A stretch of DNA of 64,000 bases from RBG-16-34-14 sp963798865 (GTDB lineage: Bacteria; Bacteroidota; Ignavibacteria; Ignavibacteriales; Ignavibacteriaceae): assembly GCA_963798865.1 (NCBI GenBank), contig CAWCVZ010000009.1, positions 1 to 64,000 on the forward strand. Direction: 5' to 3'. Positions within the stretch are counted from its first letter, which is position 1. The number at the start of each line of letters is the position of its first letter. The notes below the pieces were generated by a model. It did no database searches and was not told the origin of the DNA. It saw only the letters and a program-made list of their open reading frames with translations. A program made the translations under genes and the position numbers. Positions 39,756 through 48,797 of the stretch are shown here, in pieces.

Positions 39756-41258
39756 ATGAAAAAAATAATGCTTACAGTTTTGTTTGCATTTTTGAGCACT
39801 GCCTTATTTGCTCAAATACCTGTTACTTTTCAGGTAGATATGGGTGTTCAGGTTTTTAAAGGAAATTTTACGCCTGGAACTGATATAGTTGTTGTTCGTG
39901 GAAGTTTCCAGGAAGATGCCGGTGATCCTGGTGGAAACTGGCAGGGAGGTTTATATGAACTGACTGATGGAGATGGTGATACAATTTATACTGTTACAGT
40001 TAACCTTCCCTCCGATAGTGCCGGTAAACATTATGAATTCAAATATGTTTTAAATACGGATGGATGGGAATCTGTTGACAACAGGTCATTTGATCTGACA
40101 GGTCCATCCCAGATTCTACCTGCCGTTTATTTCAATGATGATAATGATTACACCTTACTTACCAACACAATTACTTTTGAAGCAGACTTAAGCCAGATTT
40201 TAGGAATAGGTGCAGGTGGTGCGTTCGATCCAGCCCAGGATTCAATACAGGTTATGGGTTTGGATTGGGTAGGGGGACAAGGTGTTACAGGTGTCCGAAG
40301 GATGGAGCAGGATCCATTTAATCCTTCGGTATTCACTGCAACATTAACAGTACAAAAAACATCTGATTCAACAAGCTGGAAATTTAAAGCATTCCCGGAT
40401 GCAAGATTTTCAGGCGGCGGTTGGGAAACAGGTGATGACAGGTGGTATGTTTATGGTCCTGATGGAACAAATGCTAATATTGGTCCGATAGTTCCAAGGA
40501 TATTCCCTCTGTTTGGTCCACTGTCGCAGGATGTGAACGTTAGATTTCAGGTTGATGTGACAAATGCTGTTAACAGATATAACCAGATGCCCATTGATCC
40601 CGCTTCTCTTGAATTTGTTGGTTTAAGAGGAGGTGCTGACTGGTTGGGAAGTTGGGTATCCGGCGGTAACTGGTTACCAGGTGATACAACTGACGGTCAT
40701 ATGAAAGTATTAAATGATGACGGAATTAATGGTGATGATGTTGCTGGTGATAATATATGGACTATAAGTCTAATGGTTCCGGCAGGCACGGATGCAGGTG
40801 CATTTGAATATAAATTTGCTGCTAATTATCCAGGTGCTGATACTGTAAATGGCGGCTCATCTCCACTTGACAATGAAGGCGCAGCCGGGCATAACCATCT
40901 GGTTATTCTGGTTGACGGTCCGGATATTGAACACTTCTTAAGGTTTGGTGATTTTACAACTACATCAGTTGATCAAACTGATAACCAGGTTCCGGAGAGT
41001 TATTCATTGAGCCAGAATTATCCTAATCCTTTCAACCCGTCAACCAAAATTACATTCAGTCTTTCAAAAGCTGAACACGTAGTTCTGAAGATATTTAACC
41101 TCCTCGGACAGCAGGTTGATGTACTTCTGGATAATGATTTCAACTTTGGTACATATGAAGTTAATTTTGATGCTTCACAATTAAGCAGTGGCGTCTATTT
41201 CTATACTCTTGAAGCAGGGAATTTCTCTGCTACAAAAAAGATGATACTGATGAAATAA
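39756..41258 (+). CDS. T9SS cargo with repeated starch-binding-like modules
   Basis: A 500-residue protein with signal peptide (ending ALFAQ). It has three repeated beta-sandwich modules opening VTFQVDMGVQVFKGNF, ITFEADLSQILGIGAGG and VRFQVDVTNAVNRYNQ, each followed by an aspartate-rich segment, as in carbohydrate-binding SusE/F-like or CBM modules. It ends in a type A sorting domain (LSQNYPNPFNPSTKITFSLS, KKMILMK). It is the last gene of the TonB-PorV operon, followed by a strong terminator. It probably binds a glucan or other polymer at the cell surface; the ligand is inferred only from fold resemblance. Confidence 0.82.
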   Translation: MKKIMLTVLFAFLSTALFAQIPVTFQVDMGVQVFKGNFTPGTDIVVVRGSFQEDAGDPGGNWQGGLYELTDGDGDTIYTVTVNLPSDSAGKHYEFKYVLNTDGWESVDNRSFDLTGPSQILPAVYFNDDNDYTLLTNTITFEADLSQILGIGAGGAFDPAQDSIQVMGLDWVGGQGVTGVRRMEQDPFNPSVFTATLTVQKTSDSTSWKFKAFPDARFSGGGWETGDDRWYVYGPDGTNANIGPIVPRIFPLFGPLSQDVNVRFQVDVTNAVNRYNQMPIDPASLEFVGLRGGADWLGSWVSGGNWLPGDTTDGHMKVLNDDGINGDDVAGDNIWTISLMVPAGTDAGAFEYKFAANYPGADTVNGGSSPLDNEGAAGHNHLVILVDGPDIEHFLRFGDFTTTSVDQTDNQVPESYSLSQNYPNPFNPSTKITFSLSKAEHVVLKIFNLLGQQVDVLLDNDFNFGTYEVNFDASQLSSGVYFYTLEAGNFSATKKMILMK

Positions 41259-41280
41259 TTTAACTTCAAAATCTTTATAA

Positions 41281-41329
41281 GGCCGGTTTGCTTGCCCCGT
41301 TTTTGCGGGGAAATATAACCGGCTTTTTT
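41281..41329 (+). terminator. Terminator after the TonB/PorV operon
   Basis: An outer stem GCCGGTT/AACCGGC (41282-41288, 41317-41323) encloses an inner stem CCCCG/CGGGG (41295-41299, 41306-41310). A T-run follows immediately (41324-41329). Confidence 0.9.
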
Positions 41330-41339
41330 ATTTTAAAGC

Positions 41340-43256
41340 TTACTTTTTCGGCTGCTGCAATCCTTTTAATTGAAGATAAAGATTTTTTGCAAGTGGATTG
41401 TTCGGGCTAAGTGTTAAACTCCTTTCTACTGCGGCAAGAGATTTTTTATATTCATTGTTAAAAAAATAAGCCCCGGAAAGATTATACCAAACCTGGTAAT
41501 CCTTATCTGAATAATTAATAGCTTGCAGAAGATATTTTTCCGCTTCTTTGTAATTTTTATTTTGCAATGCAATCTGTCCCAGCCATTTGGCTGTAAAAAA
41601 AGATGGTTTTAGAGAATGAAGCTTAACTAAATACGGAACTGATTCATTAAAAAGATGTACATCTAAAAGTAGATTAATCGTTCGTTCGTAAGGAATGTCA
41701 AAGAAGGGACGTTCAGCAATTAAAGCATCCATCTCTTTCAGAAACATATCATACTTGCCCTGGTCATAATACCATTTAGCGACATTACCATGTCCTTCTT
41801 CCCAAAAGATGTCATTGTTAACTACTTTTATTGCAGTACTATCAATAAAACTTTTAAACTTGAAATTTTGTGTTAACCTGTTTGGCTGACCTTTTGGAAC
41901 AAAGGGATAAGCTCCTGTAAGCTGGATTATTTTCATATATGAAATAACAGAATCAAGCGATGTAAAAGGAAAGTTTGAATTGAGGATACTATCCTGCTGA
42001 CTTAAGCTTAAATTATTTCTCCTGCCGCGGGGAAGAATTTTGAGATTATCCATTTTGAAAAAAAATGTTTCGGCTAACAATTTATATCCATCAATGTTGG
42101 GATGAAGATGATCCACAGTAAGATTATAACCAACAATTCCATTTTCACTTGATGACCGGAATGCCGAATCAATATCAACAAGATTATCATTAAAATCTTT
42201 AGCCAGTTTTTCAATAACCTGGTTTATTTTATCTGGGGCTCTGAATCTTAAAGCATCAAGATCTTTTGCATAAAGGAAAAGTTCATCAGCTTTTTTATAA
42301 TTACCCTTTCCGTATTCGTATTTCGCGTCGTTATAAATTTTATCGGCAGCAGGAAGATTATTGCTCTTTACCGAAACAAATGGTTTAATATCTTTAGTGT
42401 TACAGGTTAATTTTCCAATAATAACAGGAATATTTGCTCCCTTTAACATTTGGAGAATATCACTCATGTTCCCTTCAAACTGTTCAATCCCTGCTTCATA
42501 CAAATCGGAATTAAGAGGAATCAAAGATTCCCCAATCATCCTGGACATAAGTGTCTCGTTGCTGGCATTTTTTTGTTGATCATTTGAAGATGAAAATAGT
42601 GAGGCAATACGATTAACAATGTTTGCAATGAGCTGTATTGTTTTAAATTTTAAAGACCAGAGATAAGCATTAATTAATGTTCTCGATTTACCAAGAGATA
42701 CCGTTGAGCCGACACCTAGTGCCCCGTAATATTCATTATGACCGGCGTAAATTAAAATAAGATCGGGTTTCCGCTCTATAATTGCAGGAATAATATCTCT
42801 TATTGTATAAGTGTTAATTGCAGAAACTCCACAATTAATAACTTCAATATTGTTCTCGGGATATAGAAGTTCTAATCTTCTTTTTAAATCTCTTGGAAAA
42901 CTTGCATTTGGTACGTAAGGCCAGCCCGCTGCGCTGCTGCCTCCCAGAATGAAAATACGGAATGTGTTTTCTTTTTTTACTTTATCGAATGCATCAGGAA
43001 TTACTCCGGGACCCTTTTTAAGATTGGAAAAATATTTAGCAGGCAAATCCGGGTTAAGAAAATATTTATCCGGGTAGTAACTGGAGACTTGTGTAAATAC
43101 AATATAATCACTGCCATAATTAAATATTCTCAGTGCAGTTTCAAGCAAAATAAAAAATAGGATAGGGATAAGAATAATTACCAGGTAAAACCATTTAGGG
43201 GTTGATTTTTCAATCTGTTTATTGGCTATTTTTCTTTTCGATGCTTTCTCAGGCAT
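41340..43256 (-). CDS. Membrane-anchored SGNH/GDSL hydrolase with TPR repeats
   Basis: A 638-residue protein with one N-terminal membrane anchor (residues about 21-42, FYLVIILIPILFFILLETAL). The SGNH domain shows ILGGSSAAGWPY with the nucleophile Ser, the oxyanion Gly/Asn residues in INCGVSAINTY and YAGHNEYYGALG, and the closing DHLHPNIDGYKLL with catalytic Asp and His. The C-terminal 150 residues are TPRs. SGNH/TPR proteins of this kind often appear near carbamoyltransferase, SxtJ and DUF5989 genes in cell-surface polymer clusters; a DUF5989 gene is indeed 2 kb away, though the others are absent here. A deacylase or acyltransferase role at the cell surface is likely. Confidence 0.85.
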   Translation of the reverse strand: MPEKASKRKIANKQIEKSTPKWFYLVIILIPILFFILLETALRIFNYGSDYIVFTQVSSYYPDKYFLNPDLPAKYFSNLKKGPGVIPDAFDKVKKENTFRIFILGGSSAAGWPYVPNASFPRDLKRRLELLYPENNIEVINCGVSAINTYTIRDIIPAIIERKPDLILIYAGHNEYYGALGVGSTVSLGKSRTLINAYLWSLKFKTIQLIANIVNRIASLFSSSNDQQKNASNETLMSRMIGESLIPLNSDLYEAGIEQFEGNMSDILQMLKGANIPVIIGKLTCNTKDIKPFVSVKSNNLPAADKIYNDAKYEYGKGNYKKADELFLYAKDLDALRFRAPDKINQVIEKLAKDFNDNLVDIDSAFRSSSENGIVGYNLTVDHLHPNIDGYKLLAETFFFKMDNLKILPRGRRNNLSLSQQDSILNSNFPFTSLDSVISYMKIIQLTGAYPFVPKGQPNRLTQNFKFKSFIDSTAIKVVNNDIFWEEGHGNVAKWYYDQGKYDMFLKEMDALIAERPFFDIPYERTINLLLDVHLFNESVPYLVKLHSLKPSFFTAKWLGQIALQNKNYKEAEKYLLQAINYSDKDYQVWYNLSGAYFFNNEYKKSLAAVERSLTLSPNNPLAKNLYLQLKGLQQPKK

Positions 43257-43360
43257 ATAAAATTACTTTCTTTTCCGGTAATGGTTTTAGTAAATTTGCC
43301 CGGTTAAAATAAGAAAAATGCAACATTGGAATAACCCAAAAGTAAGAAGATATTCCTTTT

Positions 43361-45196
43361 ATGAAGATAATATTTATACTGACCCTTTCGATAATCTCAA
43401 TAGTTTTCCCGCAAGAAATTTCTAATGAACCTTTAGCAAGAATAGGAAACCTGACTATATCTGCAGATGAATTTCAGCAGCGGTATGAAATGACACCCTT
43501 TTTGGGTAAACAAAATAAAGATACAACAGAGAATAAGAAACTTGAATTTCTATTAGCAATTATTTCTGAGAAACTCTGGGCAATGGAAGCATACCAGCTT
43601 GGATTTGACAGGAGTGAAGTAATTCAGTTTTCTGAAAAAGCTTTTGAAAAAATGTTTATAAGGGATGAACTTTATCGTCAGGAAATTAAAAATAAGATTT
43701 TTGTTCCTGAGGAAGAATTTATTGAAGGTTACTTAAGAAGCACGCAGAAACTTTTTGTTAATTTCCTTTATTCAGAGGATGAAGGCGAGATTAAGGATTT
43801 ATTTAATTTCCTGAACCAGGGATTTGCTTTTGATACAATTCTGGCTGAAAGCCCCGAGCTCGATGAACAAAAAAAACCAGTTGAAATAGTTTTTGGACAA
43901 ACAGAAAAATATCTTGAGGATTCTTTATATAATCTGAAAGTTGGAGAATATACCTATCCGATTTTAACAAAAGATGGTTGGTACATTTTCCGTTTAACAA
44001 ATAGAGTTGAAACTCCTTTGTTGACTGCAAAGGAACGGGATGATGCTCGAAATACGGTTAAGAAAACTATTGAAGCCAGAAAAGAAAATGAACTTTACCA
44101 GGAATTTTATAAGAAATTTTTCGGCGATAAAAAAGTTGATGTTGATGGAGAGCTATTTAAAAATCTTTCTTTAAGAATTTCCGAGATTTTAAATAAAGAT
44201 AGGATTAATTTTAAAATTACTGATAGTGAAAAAGTTTATTTATCCTCAACTGATATTCTTTTGCTTAAAAAAAATTATGGTGAAGATACTTTAGTCTTGC
44301 CATTAATAAAATTTGTCAATGAGCCGGTTTCAGTGAAAGAATATTTAAACCAATTATCCTTTAATGGTTTTAGCACAATTAAAAAAGATGTAGAATCTGT
44401 CTTTAAACTTTTAAATATTAAAATGAGAGAGTTCATTGAAGAGGAATTAATTTCCCGCGAAGCTTATAAAAGAGGGATAGATAAATTACCTGAAATTCAA
44501 TCACAGGTTGAAATGTGGAAAGAAAATTATCTTTCGCAGCTTATGCAATCAAAGTTTCTTGACTCTGTGAATGTTACTGAGGAAGAAGCATATCAATATT
44601 ACCAGACACTTCATAAAGAAGAAGATTACCCGGTTTTAGTGAATATTATTGAAATTCTTACAGACAGCCTTTCCACTATGGAAAAAATAATAAGCGAGAT
44701 TGAACAGGGGAAGGATATGAGGGAACTTGCTCTTAAATATACTAATCGTGAATGGGTTAAAGAAAAAAATGGCGAGTTTGGGCTTTTCCCGGTATTTAAA
44801 TATGGAGAAATTGGGAGGATAGCCGAAACTATGAAAATCGGTGATTTATATGGCCCGCTTAAAGTTCCTGAAGGATATTCAGTATTTAAATTGATAGACA
44901 GGCAGGAAAAGAAAAGCGTTCCCCCTGAGCCGTTTGAAAAATTTAAGAATGAGTATATGGAAAATATTGCTTATAAAAAATCAAAAATTATGTTAACCAA
45001 TCATACAGCAGAGCTTGCAATTAAATATGGTATCTCGATTAATGAGGATATTTTAAAATCTATTCCGGTTAGCAGTATTAATGCTTTTGGATTCAGGTAT
45101 CTTGGTTTTGGAGGAAGAGTCACCGCCGTTCCATTGCTCACGCCTAATACAGATTGGGTTGAAAAATGGATAAAAAAGATGAATGTAATTCAGTAA
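43361..45196 (+). CDS. Periplasmic parvulin-type peptidyl-prolyl isomerase (SurA/PrsA-like)
   Basis: A 611-residue exported foldase. A signal peptide ends near residue 20 (ISIVFPQE). A SurA-like helical N-domain follows (ARIGNLTISADEFQQRYE). A first divergent PPIC region is at about residues 130-225 (NLKVGEYTYPILTKDGWYIFRL). A second helical part contains EEELISREAYKRGI. A clearer rotamase domain is at about 400-510 (REWVKEKNGEFGLFPVFKYGEIG, GPLKVPEGYSVFKLID). It should assist folding of outer-membrane or secreted proteins. A TAAATTTG box at 43291-43298 could be part of its promoter. Confidence 0.85.
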   Translation: MKIIFILTLSIISIVFPQEISNEPLARIGNLTISADEFQQRYEMTPFLGKQNKDTTENKKLEFLLAIISEKLWAMEAYQLGFDRSEVIQFSEKAFEKMFIRDELYRQEIKNKIFVPEEEFIEGYLRSTQKLFVNFLYSEDEGEIKDLFNFLNQGFAFDTILAESPELDEQKKPVEIVFGQTEKYLEDSLYNLKVGEYTYPILTKDGWYIFRLTNRVETPLLTAKERDDARNTVKKTIEARKENELYQEFYKKFFGDKKVDVDGELFKNLSLRISEILNKDRINFKITDSEKVYLSSTDILLLKKNYGEDTLVLPLIKFVNEPVSVKEYLNQLSFNGFSTIKKDVESVFKLLNIKMREFIEEELISREAYKRGIDKLPEIQSQVEMWKENYLSQLMQSKFLDSVNVTEEEAYQYYQTLHKEEDYPVLVNIIEILTDSLSTMEKIISEIEQGKDMRELALKYTNREWVKEKNGEFGLFPVFKYGEIGRIAETMKIGDLYGPLKVPEGYSVFKLIDRQEKKSVPPEPFEKFKNEYMENIAYKKSKIMLTNHTAELAIKYGISINEDILKSIPVSSINAFGFRYLGFGGRVTAVPLLTPNTDWVEKWIKKMNVIQ

Positions 45197-45243
45197 ATAT
45201 TTACATTTAATGTTTAGAAAACTTATTTTGTACAGGTATTTAT

Positions 45244-45402
45244 ATGAGCAAACTTTCTATAATAGCTGAACTTTGGGAGTTTCTTAAAGTTAGAAAAAAA
45301 TGGTGGCTAGCACCAATTTTTATTCTGCTTTTATTATTAGGTGGTTTAATAATTCTCACGCAAGGTTCTGCTCTTGCCCCATTTATTTACACAATTTTTT
45401 AG
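45244..45402 (+). CDS. DUF5989 family small membrane protein
   Basis: A 52-residue ORF reading MSKLSIIAELWEFLKVRKKW, then a single membrane span (LAPIFILLLLLGGLIIL) and the tail TQGSALAPFIYTIF. Both the basic amphipathic start and the AxAPFIYT end are hallmarks of DUF5989. It lies 48 bases after the foldase gene and 7 bases before a Lys-rich ORF. In other genomes the family sits with SxtJ, carbamoyltransferase and SGNH hydrolase genes; here an SGNH gene is nearby. Its role is unknown. Confidence 0.85.
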   Translation: MSKLSIIAELWEFLKVRKKWWLAPIFILLLLLGGLIILTQGSALAPFIYTIF

Positions 45403-45409
45403 CCCGGTA

Positions 45410-45673
45410 ATGGGAAAGGATATTAAAATAACTGTCCCCAAAAAGAAAAAAAGAATACCATTACCAGCAAAACCTCCAAAAATTGAAAAAGATAAAAAAG
45501 CATATGATAGAAAGAAAGAAAAGGATAAAATCCGAAAGAAGCGAATGAATGATCGAATAATAAGTATACTTTTAACCTTCACAATGGTTAAAGCCGGTAA
45601 ACTTTTCGATTCTAAAGTGGAAGATACTTTAGCTCAAAATGTTACAAACCTTCAGGCTTTTCTCTTTTTATAA
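45410..45673 (+). CDS. Small lysine-rich basic protein
   Basis: From the ATG at 45410, an 87-residue ORF has an extremely basic first half (ITVPKKKKRIPLPAKPPKIE, DRKKEKDKIRKKRMNDR) and a less distinctive second half. It follows the DUF5989 gene by 7 bases, suggesting co-translation. The basic part looks selected (Lys/Arg/Pro pattern, charged repeats), while the last 35 residues could be read-through past a decayed end. An earlier in-frame ATG at 45374 would overlap DUF5989 and is less likely. I do not recognise the family. Confidence 0.55.
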   Translation: MGKDIKITVPKKKKRIPLPAKPPKIEKDKKAYDRKKEKDKIRKKRMNDRIISILLTFTMVKAGKLFDSKVEDTLAQNVTNLQAFLFL

Positions 45674-45720
45674 CTTCCCCTTCTCTAACTAAAATATTTT
45701 AAGTTTTATTTTGAGCGATG

Positions 45721-45751
45721 TTGCTTTGCATAGTTTATGGCTTTATATTTG
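45721..45751 (+). promoter_or_regulatory. Candidate Bacteroidetes-type promoter for lrp-glnA
   Basis: TTG at 45721-45723 and TATATTTG at 45744-45751 are 20 bases apart and match the TTTG / TAnnTTTG pattern of Bacteroidetes housekeeping promoters. The start codon of the Lrp gene is 42 bases downstream. Confidence 0.45.
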
Positions 45752-45792
45752 ACACAATTTTTTGAAAAAATCTTAACAAATTAAGGTAAATA

Positions 45793-46239
45793 ATGCTGGA
45801 TAACTTAGATATTAAAATGCTCAACTTACTTCAGCAGAATGCCAGGACGAAAAGAAACCAGCTTGCGGATGCAGTAAGTTTATCAATTCCCTCTGTTAGT
45901 GAAAGATTAAATAAGCTTGAAGAAGGCGGAATTATTCAGGGATACCATGCAAAGTTAAACAGGAAAGTTTTTGGGTTTGATATAATGGCTTTCATTCTTG
46001 TAGTTATGGATTCATCAAAGCATTATAAGAACCTGATAACTCACGTTGAAAAAAAACCTGAAATTCTTGAATGTCATTCGGTTCTTGGTGAAGGCTCACA
46101 TATGCTGAAGGCTCTTGTTAAAAATACAGAAGCACTTGAAAAATTATTAAGTGAAATACAAACCTGGCCCGGCGTTGTTTCAACAAAGACGACTTTTGTT
46201 CTCTCTACATTAAAAGATACAACAAGTTTAAATATCTAA
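45793..46239 (+). CDS. Lrp/AsnC family transcriptional regulator
   Basis: A 148-residue regulator with an N-terminal helix-turn-helix (LDIKMLNLLQQNARTKRNQL, LSIPSVSERLNKLEEGGIIQ) and a C-terminal ligand-binding RAM domain (FILVVMDSSKHYKNLITHVEKK, PGVVSTKTTFVLSTLKD). It ends 20 bases before a glutamine synthetase gene and probably controls it in response to an amino acid such as glutamine; the pairing is seen in sequence, the effector is inference. Confidence 0.93.
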   Translation: MLDNLDIKMLNLLQQNARTKRNQLADAVSLSIPSVSERLNKLEEGGIIQGYHAKLNRKVFGFDIMAFILVVMDSSKHYKNLITHVEKKPEILECHSVLGEGSHMLKALVKNTEALEKLLSEIQTWPGVVSTKTTFVLSTLKDTTSLNI

Positions 46240-46259
46240 TAACAAAAAAAGGAAAAAAT

Positions 46260-47687
46260 ATGGCAAAGGCTCCTTCTCCAGTAGACAACGTCTTAAAATA
46301 TGTTAAGGCAAATAAAATTGAATTCATAGACTTGAAGTTTATGGATTTTCCGGGTCAGTGGCAGCATTTTACAGTTCCCTCATCTCAGCTTGATGCGAAA
46401 TCATTTGAAGATGGATTTGGGTTTGACGGTTCATCTATACGCGGCTGGAAATCTATTAATGAAAGCGATATGCTTATAATACCTGATCCTGAAACAATGT
46501 TTTTGGATCCATTTATTGAATCCCCCACAATAAGTTTAACTTGCGATGTTTATGAACCGGCGACGAAAGAGAAATATGAAAGATGTCCCCGGAGTATTGC
46601 GCAGAAAGCCGTTTCATATCTTATCTCTACAGGAATTGCTGATACAGTTTATTACGGACCAGAAGCTGAGTTTTTTATTTTTGATGATGTAAGATTTGAT
46701 TCATCTCCTAACGGAAGTTTTTATTTTGTAGATTCAATGGAAGGCAGATGGAATAGTGGTCGTGACGAAGGACCTAATCTCGGTTATAAGCCAAGATATA
46801 AAGAAGGATATTTTCCGGTTCCTCCGACAGATTCATTGGTTGACTTACGCAATGAGATGGTTTTGAATTTAATTAAATGTGGTGTAGATGTTGAGGCACA
46901 GCATCACGAAGTTGCAAGCGGGGGGCAATGCGAAATTGATTTGAGATTTCAGCCTTTGCTTAAAGCTGCAGACCAGCTGCTTATGTTTAAATATATTGTA
47001 AAGAATACCGCTAAAAAGCATAATAAAACTGTAACCTACATGCCAAAACCTATTTTTGGTGATAATGGTAGTGGAATGCATGTGCACATGAGTTTATGGA
47101 AAAAAGGCAAACCACTTTTTGTAGGTTCAGGTTATGCAGGGTTAAGTGAAATGGCTTTATATTTTATAGGTGGAATATTAAAGCACGCTCCTTCACTCCT
47201 TGCATTTACAAATCCAACAACAAATTCTTATAAGAGACTTGTTCCTGGTTTTGAAGCTCCTGTTAATCTTGCTTACTCGCAAAGAAACAGAAGCGCATCT
47301 GTCAGAATTCCAATGTACTCAACAAGTCCTAAATCAAAGAGAATTGAATTCAGGTGTCCGGACCCTTCATGTAATCCATACCTGGCATTCTCTGCAATGC
47401 TTTTGGCAGGACTTGATGGCATACAGAACAGGATTGATCCGGGTGATCCTCTTGATAAAGATATTTATGATCTTCCGCCTGAAGAACTTGCAAATGTTCC
47501 TTCAACTCCGGGAAGTTTGAATGAAGCTTTAAAGTTATTGCAGAATGATCATGAGTATTTATTGAAAGGGAATGTGTTTACTGAAGACGTAATTAACACA
47601 TGGATAAAATACAAAACCGAGAAAGAAATAAAACCAATGGCTTTACAGCCGCATCCCTTTGAGTTCGGCTTGTATTATGATGTTTAA
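46260..47687 (+). CDS. glnA: Glutamine synthetase type I
   Basis: Makes glutamine from glutamate, ammonia and ATP. The 475-residue length fits GSI. Visible motifs include GFDGSSIRGW, YYGPEAEFFIFD, the ATP-binding stretch GSGMHVHMSLWKKGKPLF, the glutamate-site PGFEAPVNLAYSQRNRSASVRIP and the Glu-flap region. The DIYDLPPEE motif holds the tyrosine that is adenylylated in the beta subtype, so this enzyme could be controlled that way. It is co-transcribed with an Lrp regulator upstream and followed by a GC-rich hairpin. Confidence 0.97.
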   Translation: MAKAPSPVDNVLKYVKANKIEFIDLKFMDFPGQWQHFTVPSSQLDAKSFEDGFGFDGSSIRGWKSINESDMLIIPDPETMFLDPFIESPTISLTCDVYEPATKEKYERCPRSIAQKAVSYLISTGIADTVYYGPEAEFFIFDDVRFDSSPNGSFYFVDSMEGRWNSGRDEGPNLGYKPRYKEGYFPVPPTDSLVDLRNEMVLNLIKCGVDVEAQHHEVASGGQCEIDLRFQPLLKAADQLLMFKYIVKNTAKKHNKTVTYMPKPIFGDNGSGMHVHMSLWKKGKPLFVGSGYAGLSEMALYFIGGILKHAPSLLAFTNPTTNSYKRLVPGFEAPVNLAYSQRNRSASVRIPMYSTSPKSKRIEFRCPDPSCNPYLAFSAMLLAGLDGIQNRIDPGDPLDKDIYDLPPEELANVPSTPGSLNEALKLLQNDHEYLLKGNVFTEDVINTWIKYKTEKEIKPMALQPHPFEFGLYYDV

Positions 47688-47706
47688 AAATTAAATGTTA
47701 ATATTG

Positions 47707-47731
47707 CCCGGCTTGTTTATTACAAGCCGGG
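47707..47731 (+). terminator. Hairpin after glnA
   Basis: Perfect arms CCCGGCTTG/CAAGCCGGG (47707-47715, 47723-47731) with a 7-base loop lie 20 bases after the stop. There is no proper T-run after it, so it may stabilise the transcript end or act with Rho. Confidence 0.65.
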
Positions 47732-47798
47732 TATTAAAAGGAATAGTGCTTTAAGAAGATTTGAAATTCTTAATTTAAAACTTTAATGTGGTAGAATT

Positions 47799-47933
47799 AT
47801 GAAGAAGAACATTGGAACTTTTTCAATTTTTTATCAGAATCATATTTACCACAATAAATTTCTCCACTCTTTTATTAAAGTTATTTACCCTTTATTATTT
47901 ATTATGAGTTTGTTGTTTTTATTTTATTTTTAA
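47799..47933 (+). CDS. Doubtful 44-residue hydrophobic ORF
   Basis: MKKNIGTFSIFYQNHIYH start with a hydrophobic C-terminus (VIYPLLFIMSLLFLFYF). There is no clear ribosome site, and the 3' end overlaps the aminotransferase remnant on the other strand by 15 bases. It could be chance in AT-rich DNA. Confidence 0.2.
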   Translation: MKKNIGTFSIFYQNHIYHNKFLHSFIKVIYPLLFIMSLLFLFYF

Positions 47934-48059
47934 TTTTCTCTCTGCTTTTAAAATCTCTCCAAGTATTTTTATTGCTTTAATGATTTGGGAATCGGGAATG
48001 TATGGTGCAGGACCAAACCGTAGAGATGAACACAACTTCCATTGCATAAATGCAGAATT
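47919..48059 (-). pseudogene. C-terminal remnant of a PLP aminotransferase
   Basis: On the minus strand a 46-codon open stretch reads SAFMQWKLCSSLRFGPAPYI, then PDSQIIKAIKILGEILKA and ends KLKIK with a stop. The LRFGPAPYIxDSQIxxAIxIL pattern is like the last segment of fold-type I aminotransferases. A stop (48060-48062) lies directly upstream and the rest of the gene is absent. It appears to be a truncated gene end left after deletion. Confidence 0.5.
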
Positions 48060-48207
48060 TTAGTTTTAACATATTGAAACAAGGATTAAAGTATTTAATA
48101 AAAAATCTTAATGAAAAAAAATTATTTATTGACTATTTGTTAATCACGACTTAATTTTCCTCCGAAAAATAACCATATCCTTCCACCTATCCTTTAAGAG
48201 GTACAAA

Positions 48208-48744
48208 ATGGATGCTGTTAAGAAATTGTCCCCTGCATTATTTGTTTTAATTATTTTTTGTTTTCTACTTCCTTTTGTTAAACTAACCTGCAGCGGACAA
48301 ACAGTAGTAAGTCTGACAGGTTTTCAATTAATTACAGGTTCTGAATATGATGCTCAAGGTATGTTTAACCAGCAGGGAATGTTCAATCAACAGGGGATGC
48401 AGGATCAACAGTCAAAGAAAGAAAATATAGAAGCACAGCCGTTAGCTCTTTTTGCAATTTTAGCTGCAGTAGCTGCTTTATTAATCAGTTTAATAAAAAA
48501 GAAAACCACAGCTTTTATTTGTATGATAATTTCAGCTTTTGGTGCAATATTTTTATTTATGCTTAAGATAAACCTGGACAGCGATGCTACTATGAAAGGT
48601 GAAGGAATTGTTCAGCTTGAATATCAGTTTGGTTACTGGTTTGCATTATTACTTTTTATCGGAGGTGCAGTTTTAGAATGGGTTATTGTTAAAGAGAAAA
48701 CTAAGCCTGCAGGGATAATTCCGGAAACACCGCCGTTAACTTAA
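48208..48744 (+). CDS. Four-span membrane protein of unknown function
   Basis: A 178-residue protein with four predicted membrane spans: ALFVLIIFCFLLPFVKLTC, LALFAILAAVAALLISLI, AFICMIISAFGAIFLFML and FGYWFALLLFIGGAVLEWVI. A Gln/Met/Asn-rich loop between spans 1 and 2 contains the repeated word FNQQGM. AAGAGG precedes the ATG by 6 bases. It stands alone with its own terminator. Not recognised. Confidence 0.7.
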   Translation: MDAVKKLSPALFVLIIFCFLLPFVKLTCSGQTVVSLTGFQLITGSEYDAQGMFNQQGMFNQQGMQDQQSKKENIEAQPLALFAILAAVAALLISLIKKKTTAFICMIISAFGAIFLFMLKINLDSDATMKGEGIVQLEYQFGYWFALLLFIGGAVLEWVIVKEKTKPAGIIPETPPLT

Positions 48745-48767
48745 TAAGTTTTAAATAAATATAAGCG

Positions 48768-48797
48768 GCCGCCTTAAATAATGTAGGCGGCTTTTTT
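48768..48797 (+). terminator. Intrinsic terminator after the four-span protein
   Basis: Arms GCCGCCT/AGGCGGC (48768-48774, 48785-48791) are followed by TTTTTT. Confidence 0.85.
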
